Positions 1 to 7,457 of a stretch of DNA of 64,000 nt are shown one piece after another. Position 1 is the stretch's first letter. The number at the start of each line of letters is the position of its first letter. The notes under the pieces are model-generated. The model ran no database searches. It was not told the origin of the DNA and saw only the letters and a list, made by a program, of their open reading frames with translations. The stretch is from Flexivirga alba (GTDB lineage: Bacteria > Actinomycetota > Actinomycetes > Actinomycetales > Dermatophilaceae), in NCBI RefSeq assembly GCF_042661025.1, contig NZ_JBHSWH010000001.1, positions 62,001 to 126,000 on the forward strand. The letters run 5' to 3'. The position numbers and the translations under genes are program-made.

Positions 1-301
1 CCTGCTGCGCCTTGACCTTGCCGGCCATGTCGGGAGCACCGGCCGTCTGCCAGGTGACCTTCGAGATGACGTCCGGGTGCTCTTTCACGAACGACGAGAA
101 GATCGATTCGGTCAGCTGCTTGTTGCCCGCGACGTCCAGAATGTTGAGCGTGATCGCCTTCGACGGCTTCGCCGGCACGGCGGAGGCGTTGATGGACTTC
201 GACGCACCGGAGCCGCCGCCTCCCGGAGTCCCGCAGGCAGTCATGGCGAGGCCGGCGGCAGCCACCGCGGCAACTGTTCCAACTTTTTTGGTGAAGCGCA
301 T
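1..301 (-). CDS. ABC transporter sugar-binding lipoprotein, N-terminal part
   Basis: The first 100 residues of a secreted lipoprotein are visible; the rest lies beyond the left edge. It starts with a basic n-region (MRFTKK), a short Ala-rich hydrophobic stretch and a lipobox ending LAMTAC, so Cys23 would be lipidated. A Gly/Ser linker and a beta-strand-like segment (KAITLNILDVAG) follow, as in family-1 extracellular solute-binding proteins. An AAGGAG ribosome binding site lies just upstream of the ATG. It is transcribed in the same direction as the LacI-type regulator and sits beside hexuronate genes, so uptake of a sugar acid or oligosaccharide is a fair inference, but the substrate cannot be read from this fragment. 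Confidence 0.8.
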   Translation of the reverse strand, partial: MRFTKKVGTVAAVAAAGLAMTACGTPGGGGSGASKSINASAVPAKPSKAITLNILDVAGNKQLTESIFSSFVKEHPDVISKVTWQTAGAPDMAGKVKAQQ

Positions 302-360
302 GTGGTTTCGCTCCTTGGATCCTTGAAGTTCATTCGGGACAGGCACAGGAAGCTTGAGAT

Positions 361-402
361 GCGGTGGCGTTGCAGGGAGCTTGCGACTCGCAACGCCACC
401 GC
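361..402. repeat. 13-bp perfect inverted repeat (hairpin)
   Basis: GCGGTGGCGTTGC at 361-373 is the exact reverse complement of 390-402, with a 16-base loop. It lies between the end of the LacI-type gene and the start of the binding-protein gene, both on the minus strand. There is no clear T-run, so it may be a factor-assisted terminator or an mRNA-stabilising hairpin that sets different expression for regulator and transporter. Confidence 0.7.
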
Positions 403-450
403 AGAACAAGCCTCTTAGGACGTGGGGCTCACGTCCGGTATGACGGAGGC

Positions 451-1449
451 TCAGCGGCGCTGCGGCGGCACCGAGGTGGACTGTCGGACGACCAGCTGGA
501 CCGGCAGGTCCTCTGTAGAGCTGGGCCGATCAGTGGGAGACATCAGATCGATCAGTTTGTTGACGGCGAAGCGGCCGACCTTCTTCAGGGGCGACCGCAC
601 GGTCGTCAGTCCGGGAGAGACCAGCGTCGCCACATTGACGTCGTCGATACCCATGACGGACAGGTCCTCGGGTACGCGAACCCCTCGGGTGTTGAGGCGG
701 GCGAGGAGGCCCAGCCCCACGAGGTCGTTGTAGGCGAAGGCGGCCGTTGCGCCCGAGGCCAGGACCACGTCCGCGGCGGACTGACCGCCGTCGAAGTTCG
801 GCGCGTACGAACCGACCTTGCTGACCTCGAGATCGTCGAAGGTCGGTGCAAAGCGTTCGATGGCAGCCCATCGCTTCTGGTTGGACCAGGAGGTTTCCGG
901 CCCGCCGACATACGCGACTTTCCGGTGGCCCAGAGCGTGCAGATGCTCCAACGCGAGCCGGACGATCTCGGCGTCGTCGATGACGACCGACGCCAGGCCC
1001 TCCCACTCGCGGTTGATCAGCACCATCATCGTCTGACCGGCGATCCCGGCGATGTCGGACGTCGACATACGCGGTGAGCACAGGATCAAACCGTCGACCT
1101 GCTTGGACAGCTGATGCACCAACTCGAGTTCGGTGCGGGTGTCTTCGTCGGAGTCGGCGATGAAGACCGAATAGCCCGAGGCAAGAGCCCGGCTCTGCAC
1201 GCTCTTGGTGATCGAGGCGAAGTAGGGGTTCTCCAGGTCGGGAACCACCAGCCCGATGTTGTGTGTCGTGCCGGTGATCAGGCCGCGAGCAGCCAGATTG
1301 GGTTGGTACCCGAGTTGCCGAGCTACTTCGACGACGCGATTCCGCGTCGTCGCCGCAACGGCCGCGTTGCCCGAGAGCGCACGCGAAACCGTCGAAGCAG
1401 ACACACCGGCTGCTTTGGCCACGTCGTGAACAGTGATGGATGAAGCCAC
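451..1449 (-). CDS. LacI-family transcriptional repressor of the hexuronate locus
   Basis: This is a 332-residue LacI/GalR protein. An N-terminal helix-turn-helix (TVHDVAKAAGVSASTVSRAL) is followed by the hinge and a periplasmic-binding-protein-like effector domain (NIGLVVPDLENPYFASI, VMGIDDVNVATLVSPGLTTV). There are two in-frame GTG codons. The AGGAGG site abuts the first (1455) but sits five bases from the second (1449), so 1449 is preferred. The gene is divergent from uxaC-manD-uxaA, and the intergenic region carries two LacI-type operator candidates, one near each gene start. It probably represses both the catabolic operon and itself, with a hexuronate or an intermediate as inducer; that role is inferred from context. 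Confidence 0.92.
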   Translation of the reverse strand: MASSITVHDVAKAAGVSASTVSRALSGNAAVAATTRNRVVEVARQLGYQPNLAARGLITGTTHNIGLVVPDLENPYFASITKSVQSRALASGYSVFIADSDEDTRTELELVHQLSKQVDGLILCSPRMSTSDIAGIAGQTMMVLINREWEGLASVVIDDAEIVRLALEHLHALGHRKVAYVGGPETSWSNQKRWAAIERFAPTFDDLEVSKVGSYAPNFDGGQSAADVVLASGATAAFAYNDLVGLGLLARLNTRGVRVPEDLSVMGIDDVNVATLVSPGLTTVRSPLKKVGRFAVNKLIDLMSPTDRPSSTEDLPVQLVVRQSTSVPPQRR

Positions 1450-1484
1450 GGGCACCTCCTTCGAATGTGCGGCGCGTCACAGAC

Positions 1485-1498
1485 TGCAATCGTTTCCA
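1485..1498. promoter_or_regulatory. LacI-type operator, imperfect copy
   Basis: TGCAATCGTTTCCA lies 36 bases upstream of the repressor start. Its first eight bases are identical to the perfect palindrome in front of uxaC and its second half is degenerate. This suggests autoregulation of the repressor gene. Confidence 0.6.
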
Positions 1499-1603
1499 TA
1501 CGCGCGTCAATCGCTGTTACCAAACCGTTACAAACTATGGCTGGGCCTGGCGAACCGGTTGGCGGGGCTCACCCAACACAGTTCAAAACAATGAAGATTC
1601 CCC

Positions 1604-1652
1604 TTGAAGTATCGAGGAGACCCCGGCATAGTGTGCCCTGCAATCGATTGCA
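1604..1652 (+). promoter_or_regulatory. uxaC promoter with perfect palindromic operator
   Basis: A -35-like TTGAAG (1604-1609), a 17-base spacer and a -10-like CATAGT (1627-1632) are followed at once by the perfect 14-bp palindrome TGCAATCGATTGCA (1639-1652). A central CG in an A/T-flanked palindrome is typical of LacI-family operators. Its position just after the -10 box suits promoter blocking. It ends 23 bases before the uxaC ATG. Confidence 0.72.
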
Positions 1653-1675
1653 AACTGTTTCATCGAAAGGCTGCA

Positions 1676-3112
1676 ATGACAGAGCTGTGGCAGCTCGATC
1701 CCGATCGAGCCCTCCCCGCCGAGCCCTCCACGAGAGACCTGGCGCGCACGATCTACCGGCACGCCGCGGCGCTGCCGCTCGTATCGATGCACGGACATGT
1801 CGACGTGGGTCTCTTCGCCGCGAACCAGCCGTTCGGGGACCCGGCCGAACTGCTCATCACCCCGGACCACTACCTGGTGCGGATGCTGGTCTCGCAGGGC
1901 TACCGGCACAGCCAACTGGGTGTCCCGCCCCGCGAAGGCGCCCAGGGGGCGGACGCCGCCGAGCAGGATCCGCGAGCGGTCTGGCGGCGCTTCTGCGAGA
2001 ACTGGCACCTCTTCCGTGGCACGCCCACCCGCTATTGGCTGGAGCACGAACTCGCCGAGATCTTCGAGCTGTCCGCTCCCCCGTCCGCGGCCAACGCAGA
2101 TGCGCTGTATGACGAGCTGAGCGCCACCCTCCAGCGCGAGGACTTCCGGCCGCTCGCACTGCTGGAGCGGATGAATGTCGAAATCCTCGCGACGACCGAC
2201 TCGGCGCTGTCGGACCTCTCCGGGCATGCCGCCCTTGCCCGGAAACTCGGCGCCGGTCGCATTGTGCCGACCTTCCGGCCCGACTCGCTGGTGCACGTCG
2301 GACACCAGGCATGGCCCGCCGAGGTCGCGCAGTTGGCCGAGGTCTCGGGCGTCGACACCGGTGACTACGCCGGCTTCCTGGCAGCACTTCGAAGTCGGCG
2401 GCGCGCCTTCATCGAGGCCGGTGCTCGGGCCACCGATCACGGCCATCTGTCGGCGGACACAACTCCGCTACCCGTTGCGACCGCGGAGCGTATCTATCGC
2501 GACGCACTGCACGGCGACGTGCAGCCGGGTGACACGGAGGCGTTCGCCGCCCACATGCTCTTCCAGATGGCCGAGATGTCCACCGAAGACGGTTTGGTGA
2601 TGCAGCTGCACCCCGGCGTGCTGCGCAACCACAGCAGCGACATCTACCGGCAGTACGGGCCCGACCAGGGCTTCGATGTGCCGGTGCGGGTCGAGTTCAC
2701 CCGCAACCTACGGCCGGTCCTGGAGAAGTTCGGTCTGAGCCGACATTTCCGTTGCATCCTCTTCACGACCGATGAGACCGTCTACTCCCGCGAGCTCGCG
2801 CCGCTCGCCGGCGCCTACCCGTCGATCAGGCTGGGCGCCCCCTGGTGGTTCCTGGACAGCCCCGAGCAGATGCTGCGCTTCCGACAGTCCGCCGTGGAGA
2901 CCGCGGGGTTCTACAACACCAGCGGATTCGTCGACGACACAAGGGCATTCGCATCGATTCCGGCTCGCCACGACCTTTCACGCCGCATCGATGCGGGCTA
3001 CCTGGCCAGGCTCGTTGCCGAGGGGCGTCTCCCGATGGACGAGGCGCTCGACACGATGGTCGACCTTGCCCACCGGCTGGCCCTGACGGCATACGCCGCA
3101 CCGAACAACTGA
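1676..3112 (+). CDS. uxaC: Glucuronate/galacturonate isomerase (uronate isomerase)
   Basis: A 478-residue member of the UxaC branch of the amidohydrolase superfamily. It interconverts D-glucuronate and D-fructuronate, or D-galacturonate and D-tagaturonate, the first cytoplasmic step of hexuronate breakdown. The N-terminal metal motif is visible as LVSMHGHVD, followed by the family's LLITPDHYLVRMLVSQGY region and a C-terminal GAPWWFLDSP segment. The reading frame is open further upstream, but the ATG at 1676 is preferred because CGAAAGG precedes it and homology to the family begins there. It is the first gene of a three-gene operon and lies directly downstream of a LacI-type operator. Confidence 0.9.
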   Translation: MTELWQLDPDRALPAEPSTRDLARTIYRHAAALPLVSMHGHVDVGLFAANQPFGDPAELLITPDHYLVRMLVSQGYRHSQLGVPPREGAQGADAAEQDPRAVWRRFCENWHLFRGTPTRYWLEHELAEIFELSAPPSAANADALYDELSATLQREDFRPLALLERMNVEILATTDSALSDLSGHAALARKLGAGRIVPTFRPDSLVHVGHQAWPAEVAQLAEVSGVDTGDYAGFLAALRSRRRAFIEAGARATDHGHLSADTTPLPVATAERIYRDALHGDVQPGDTEAFAAHMLFQMAEMSTEDGLVMQLHPGVLRNHSSDIYRQYGPDQGFDVPVRVEFTRNLRPVLEKFGLSRHFRCILFTTDETVYSRELAPLAGAYPSIRLGAPWWFLDSPEQMLRFRQSAVETAGFYNTSGFVDDTRAFASIPARHDLSRRIDAGYLARLVAEGRLPMDEALDTMVDLAHRLALTAYAAPNN

Positions 3113-3134
3113 CCGCCCGGCACCAAGGAGAAGC

Positions 3135-4361
3135 ATGACCATCAGATCAGCCGAAGTGCTGGTGACCAGTCCCGGGCGCAACTTTGTGACGCTGCGCCTC
3201 ACCACCGAAGAGGGCGTGACCGGCCTCGGCGACGCCACGCTCAACGGGCGCGAGCTCGCCGCTGCGTCATACCTGCGCGATCACGTCGCCCCGTTGCTCA
3301 TCGGCCGGGACGAGGGGCAGATCGAGGACACCTGGCAGTACCTCTATCGCGGCGCCTACTGGCGACGGGGTCCGGTCACCATGGCAGCGATCGCAGCCGT
3401 CGACATGGCGCTGTGGGACATCAAGGCGAAAACCGCTGGTATTCCGCTGTATCAGCTGCTCGGCGGACGATCACGTCGTGGCTGCCTGGCCTATGGTCAC
3501 GCCTCCGGGAGCACGACGGATGCGCTCTTCAGCTCGATCCGCAACCACCTCGAGCAGGGGTATGGCGCCATACGCGTGCAGACCGGGGTTCCCGGGCTCG
3601 GCCAGGTCTACGGGGTCGCATCCGACCAGCAGGCCGGCCAGCGCTACGACTACGAACCCGCCAAGCGGCAGGCGCTGCCCGCCGAGGAGTCGTGGGACAC
3701 GCGCGCCTATTTGCGGCACGTACCAACGGTTTTCGAGGCGGTGCGGGCAGAGTTCGGGCCCGAGCTGCCGCTGCTGCACGACGGGCACCACCGTATGACG
3801 CCGAACGAAGCGGCTATCCTCGGCAAGTCCCTCGAGCCCTACGACCTCTTCTGGCTCGAGGACTGCACGCCCGGTGAGAACCAGGAGGCGCTGCGCAGGG
3901 TTCGGTCGCAGACCACCACACCGCTGGCAATCGGTGAGGTCTTCAACTCGGTCTTCGATTACCAGACATTGATCACCGAGCAACTCATCGACTACGTGCG
4001 ATCCGCCGTCACGCACACCGGCGGCATCACCGCCCTGAAGAAACTGATGGACTTCGCGGCGATCTACGGGATCCGTTCCGGTTTCCACGGACCGACCGAC
4101 ATCTCCCCGGTCGGCCAGGCCGCCCACCTGCACCTCGGCATCGCACTGCACAACTTCGGCATCCAGGAATACATGCAGCACTCGACCGACACGCTCGAGG
4201 TGTTCCGCACCAGCTACACCTTCACCGACGGATTGCTCGACCCCGGCGAAAACCCTGGCCTTGGAGTCGAATACGACGACAATGCGGCCGCGGCGTTCGA
4301 CTACACACCGGCCTATCTCCCCGTCAACCGCCGTCTGGACGGAACGGTGCACGACTGGTGA
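3135..4361 (+). CDS. manD: D-mannonate dehydratase (enolase superfamily, ManD/RspA type)
   Basis: A 408-residue enolase-superfamily protein. Three carboxylate metal ligands are visible at Asp216 (HDGHHR), Glu242 (WLEDCTPGE) and Glu268 (IGEVFNS), spaced exactly 26 and 26 residues apart. The downstream FHGPTDISPVGQAA segment supplies the His expected in ManD. It should dehydrate D-mannonate to 2-keto-3-deoxy-D-gluconate; some RspA relatives are poorly active or use gluconate, so substrate is not certain. The start has a clear AAGGAG site and lies 22 bases after uxaC. Its stop overlaps the next start by four bases (GTGA), which implies translational coupling. Confidence 0.9.
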   Translation: MTIRSAEVLVTSPGRNFVTLRLTTEEGVTGLGDATLNGRELAAASYLRDHVAPLLIGRDEGQIEDTWQYLYRGAYWRRGPVTMAAIAAVDMALWDIKAKTAGIPLYQLLGGRSRRGCLAYGHASGSTTDALFSSIRNHLEQGYGAIRVQTGVPGLGQVYGVASDQQAGQRYDYEPAKRQALPAEESWDTRAYLRHVPTVFEAVRAEFGPELPLLHDGHHRMTPNEAAILGKSLEPYDLFWLEDCTPGENQEALRRVRSQTTTPLAIGEVFNSVFDYQTLITEQLIDYVRSAVTHTGGITALKKLMDFAAIYGIRSGFHGPTDISPVGQAAHLHLGIALHNFGIQEYMQHSTDTLEVFRTSYTFTDGLLDPGENPGLGVEYDDNAAAAFDYTPAYLPVNRRLDGTVHDW

Positions 4362-5884
4362 CAAATGGCCTGCTCCTCCTGGCACCCGGCGACGATGTTG
4401 CCGTGGCGACCCGTGCCCTTTCGCCCGGTGAGGTGGTCGCCCCGCCCGGCGGTGCGGCCGTGACCCTGCGATCGTCCGTCCCTCTCGGACACAAGGTCGC
4501 GGTCGTGGCGCTTCCTCCCGATGCCCCGGTCCGAAAGTACGGCGCGACGATCGGCCGGACCTCCGCGGCCGTCGAGGTCGGCGACCACGTGCACGTCCAC
4601 AACCTCGCCTTCAGCGAGGCCGACGAGCCGCACGAGTTCGGCACGGACCGGCACCGGTTGGCGACTCCACCCGGTGCACGACCGACGTTTCTCGGATATC
4701 CCCGCGCCGACGGGCGGGTCGGTACCCGCAACTACATCGGCATCCTGACGTCGGTGAACTGCTCGGCGAGCACCGCCCGGATGATCGCCGATCAGTTCCG
4801 CGGCGCGGTGCTGGATGCCTACCCGAACGTCGACGGCGTCGTCGCCCTCACGCATCGCAGCGGCTGCGGGCTGGTCACCGAGAGCGAGGGCGCTCGCGTC
4901 CTCATGCGCACCCTTCGTGGGTATGCCGCACACCCCAACATCGCCGGACTCCTGGTCGTCGGCCTCGGCTGCGAGATGCTCCAGTCGTCCCGCATCGTCG
5001 ACACGGCCGACATCCCCTCGTCGACGCTGATCGAACATCTCGTCATACAGGACGAGGGTGGCGTTCGTCGTACCGTTCGCGCCGGCGTCGCGGCGATCAA
5101 CCGGATGCTTGAGCCGATCAACGGGCTGCGGCGGGAGCCGTGCGACATCTCGAAACTGGTGCTGGGCCTGAATTGTGGTGGCTCCGATGGGTTTTCGGGC
5201 ATCACCGCGAATCCCGCACTCGGTGTCGCCTCGGACCGGCTGGTCTCCTACGGCGCCACGTCGATCCTGGGCGAGACACCCGAGGTGCACGGCGCCGAGG
5301 GTCTGCTCACCCGACGGGCGGTCTCCGAGACCGTCGGCCGCAAGCTGCTCGCTCGTCTCGACTGGTGGCGCGACTACACCGCCGCGGGTGGCGGGACCAT
5401 GGACAACAACCCATCCCCGGGCAACAAGGCGGGTGGTCTGACCACCATCCTGGAGAAGTCCCTCGGCGCTGTCGCCAAGGGCGGTCACGCCGACCTCACC
5501 GACGTCGTGGAGTATGCCGAGACGCCTCGGACACCGGGTCTGATCTTCATGGACACCCCCGGTTATGACCCGGTTTCGGTGACCGGGATCGTCGCCGGCG
5601 GCGCCACCGTGGTGTGTTTCACCACCGGTCGCGGCTCGGTCTTCGGGTGCAAGCCGGTGCCGAGCATCAAGCTCGGCACGAACACCGAACTCTATGAACG
5701 CATGTCCGAGGACATCGACCTCAACTGCGGCACGATCGTTGACGGCACCGAGACTCTCGCCGAGGTCGGTGACAAGGTCTTCGAGCAGATCCTGGCGGTT
5801 GCGTCCGGACGGCAGACCGTCAGCGAGGAACTTGACCTCGGCCAGGAGGAGTTCGTGCCCTGGCAGCTGGGTGCAGTGACCTAG
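4358..5884 (+). CDS. uxaA: Altronate dehydratase family protein (UxaA, SAF domain plus catalytic domain)
   Basis: A 508-residue UxaA/GarD-type hydrolyase. An N-terminal SAF-like domain (about residues 1-95, with VEVGDHVHVHNL) is fused to the catalytic domain, recognisable by GYPRADGRVGTRNYIGI, HRSGCGL, GLNCGGSDGFSG and NPSPGNKAGGLTT. These enzymes dehydrate D-altronate (or galactarate) to a 2-keto-3-deoxy acid in the cytoplasm, usually with iron. The GTG start overlaps the manD stop by four bases. Together with uxaC this would cover the galacturonate branch, yet no tagaturonate or fructuronate reductase is present in the operon. Altronate is the likely substrate but is inferred. Confidence 0.85.
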   Translation: MTNGLLLLAPGDDVAVATRALSPGEVVAPPGGAAVTLRSSVPLGHKVAVVALPPDAPVRKYGATIGRTSAAVEVGDHVHVHNLAFSEADEPHEFGTDRHRLATPPGARPTFLGYPRADGRVGTRNYIGILTSVNCSASTARMIADQFRGAVLDAYPNVDGVVALTHRSGCGLVTESEGARVLMRTLRGYAAHPNIAGLLVVGLGCEMLQSSRIVDTADIPSSTLIEHLVIQDEGGVRRTVRAGVAAINRMLEPINGLRREPCDISKLVLGLNCGGSDGFSGITANPALGVASDRLVSYGATSILGETPEVHGAEGLLTRRAVSETVGRKLLARLDWWRDYTAAGGGTMDNNPSPGNKAGGLTTILEKSLGAVAKGGHADLTDVVEYAETPRTPGLIFMDTPGYDPVSVTGIVAGGATVVCFTTGRGSVFGCKPVPSIKLGTNTELYERMSEDIDLNCGTIVDGTETLAEVGDKVFEQILAVASGRQTVSEELDLGQEEFVPWQLGAVT

Positions 5885-6010
5885 TGCGGTGCAATTAGTC
5901 GTCCTGCCCCCGCCACCTCGCGCACAATGACCGACAAGGCCGCCGACCTCCTGTGGCCGAGAACGTCTCCATCGGGTGCGATCCAGGGCAGTCGCCTGTG
6001 GGAGCGGAGA

Positions 6011-6034
6011 GACCTGCCACGTCACTGGCAGGTC
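6011..6034. repeat. 8-bp perfect inverted repeat before a secreted-protein gene
   Basis: GACCTGCC (6011-6018) pairs with GGCAGGTC (6027-6034) around an eight-base loop. It ends 14 bases before the ATG of the secreted protein, so it could be an operator or a leader hairpin. The rest of 5885-6048 shows nothing else I can name. Confidence 0.45.
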
Positions 6035-6048
6035 GGATCGGAGAACTC

Positions 6049-7143
6049 ATGCGTCATCTGCGCTCACTCGCCGTCGGCGGTGCTGCCGTCGGCCTTGCCG
6101 TCACCCTGCCGGGCACTGCGTCAGCCCATCCGAAGCCGTCGCCACCGGTAACCCTCTCATCCTCCGTCGGAGCACCCTTCAACCTCGAGGTCGACGGCCC
6201 ACGAGTCCTGATCGCCGATGGCGGCCCCGGCTACGTCGGCAGCCTTGGCTCGGACGGCTCGGTTACACCTGTCGTCGCGAATATCCCAGGCGCTGCAGGC
6301 GTCGCGACACGTGGCGCCTGGCTTGCCTACACCTCGACCGTGACCGTCGGCGAGGGGGAGAATTCCGTGAACTCTGCGGCCGGACTGCACATCCGCCGAC
6401 CCGGTGGCGGCACGGTGTATGCCGACACCACGGCATACGAAGCCGCACACAATCCGGACGGTATGACGGAATACGGCCCGCGCAGCGATGACCCGTGCGT
6501 GCAGTCCGTTGTCGGCCCGCGCTACACGGGTGGCCTCGATTCGCACGCCTACTCCGTGGCGAGCAACGGCAACAGCTGGCTGCTGGCCGATGCCGGCGCG
6601 AACGACCTGCTGGCGATCACCGACAGCGGGCAAATCAGCACCGTCGCGACCTTCCCGGCGCAGCCCACGACCGTCACTCAGGCGGAGGCGGATGCGCTCG
6701 GCATGCCGGCGTGCATGGTCGGCGTCACCTATGACTTCGAGCCGGTGCCGACCGACGTGGAGGTCGGGCCGGGCGGATCCATCTACGTGACCACGCTGCC
6801 CGGTGGTCCCGAGGGACCCGAGCTCGGCGCACGCGGATCACTCTGGAAGGTCAACCCGTCGACGCACTCGGTCACCAAGATCGCGACCGGTTTCGCGGGC
6901 GCGACCAACCTGGCGATCGGCAAGCACGGCGACATCTACGTCGCGGAGCTCTTCGGCGGGAAGATCTCCGTCGTGAACTCCCATGGCGTGTCGACACTGG
7001 TCAACCTCCCCGGTGTCGTCTCGGTCGAAACCGCAGCAAATGGAACGGTTTACGCCGGCACCATGGGCATGGACGAGTCGACGCCCGGATCGATCGTGAA
7101 GATCGCGAACGGCAAGATACAGTCACGCCACAGCGTGCGGTGA
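6049..7143 (+). CDS. Secreted ScyD/ScyE-family beta-propeller protein
   Basis: A 364-residue exported protein. Residues 1-26 form a signal peptide with a likely cleavage site at ASA-HPK. The mature part has repeated propeller-like strands (VLIADGG, SWLLADAGANDLLAI, GSIYVTTLPGG, GDIYVAELFGGKISVV), typical of the ScyD/ScyE family and NHL/SGL-like propellers. The ATG at 6049 is preceded by CGGAG and begins the signal peptide, so the longer upstream reading is rejected. It has no operon partner. Function is unknown; such proteins are common as extracellular proteins in actinobacteria and have no assigned substrate. Confidence 0.8.
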   Translation: MRHLRSLAVGGAAVGLAVTLPGTASAHPKPSPPVTLSSSVGAPFNLEVDGPRVLIADGGPGYVGSLGSDGSVTPVVANIPGAAGVATRGAWLAYTSTVTVGEGENSVNSAAGLHIRRPGGGTVYADTTAYEAAHNPDGMTEYGPRSDDPCVQSVVGPRYTGGLDSHAYSVASNGNSWLLADAGANDLLAITDSGQISTVATFPAQPTTVTQAEADALGMPACMVGVTYDFEPVPTDVEVGPGGSIYVTTLPGGPEGPELGARGSLWKVNPSTHSVTKIATGFAGATNLAIGKHGDIYVAELFGGKISVVNSHGVSTLVNLPGVVSVETAANGTVYAGTMGMDESTPGSIVKIANGKIQSRHSVR

Positions 7144-7152
7144 GCCGGTAGG

Positions 7153-7188
7153 CCGGCGGGCGGACGAACCCCTGGACTCCCCCGCCGG
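7153..7188 (+). terminator. Terminator-like hairpin after the secreted-protein gene
   Basis: CCGGCGGG (7153-7160) pairs perfectly with CCCGCCGG (7181-7188), starting nine bases after the stop codon. There is no strong T-run. It separates the plus-strand gene from the minus-strand tRNA that follows. Confidence 0.55.
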
Positions 7189-7218
7189 TCTGCCTTATAG
7201 CTGAGTCCCCCGATTGGG

Positions 7219-7292
7219 TGCCCCCGACGGGACTCGAACCCGCACTCGAGCGATTTTAAGTCGCCTGCCTCTGCCAATTGGGCTACGAGGGC
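7219..7292 (-). tRNA. tRNA with UAA anticodon (Leu by anticodon) and short variable loop
   Basis: On the minus strand a 74-base cloverleaf can be folded. The seven-pair acceptor stem is GCCCTCG/CGGGGGC with one G-U, followed by discriminator A. The D arm has a three-pair GCC/GGC stem. The anticodon stem is GGCGA/TCGCT with loop CTTAAAA, which places UAA at positions 34-36. The T arm is GCGGG-TTCGAGT-CCCGT. The UAA anticodon reads UUA (leucine). However, the variable loop is only five bases (CGAGT), whereas bacterial tRNA-Leu normally has a long class II variable arm. CCA is not encoded exactly (ACCCA). tRNA-Lys was considered, but its anticodon would be UUU. Confidence 0.85.
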
Positions 7293-7306
7293 GAGAGCCA
7301 GCGTAC

Positions 7307-7350
7307 GCGGGAGGCACCAGGCAGATATGTCGTGGCCTGGTGCCTCCCGC
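7307..7350. repeat. 16-bp perfect inverted repeat, 12-base loop
   Basis: GCGGGAGGCACCAGGC (7307-7322) is exactly complementary to 7335-7350. It begins 14 bases from the 5' end of the tRNA gene. It has no T-run on either side. It could act as a strong hairpin on either strand between the tRNA and the plus-strand regulator. Confidence 0.8.
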
Positions 7351-7426
7351 GCTGTGGTTCGCTCAGTCGATCAAAGTCGGCCAACGGAGTCAGGCGGCGC
7401 GCGCTACACGCCCGGTTCTCTGCGTC

Positions 7427-7456
7427 GATAATGTTTAGACGATCTATCATCGTAAA
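7427..7456 (+). promoter_or_regulatory. Promoter/operator of the SufR-like regulator gene
   Basis: A GATAAT (7427-7432) resembles a -10 box. Directly downstream, TTTAGACGAT (7434-7443) and ATCGTAAA (7449-7456) form an imperfect inverted repeat that touches the start codon at 7458. Its position suggests autoregulation by the encoded winged-helix protein. Confidence 0.45.
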
Positions 7457-7457
7457 T

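Noticed and set aside
1604..1675. Longer uxaC start at 1604
   Set aside because: It would place the LacI operator inside the coding region and adds residues without family similarity; the ATG at 1676 has a better ribosome binding site.
7219..7292. tRNA-Lys (UUU) assignment
   Set aside because: The loop is CTTAAAA; with the five-pair stem fixed, positions 34-36 read UAA, not UUU.
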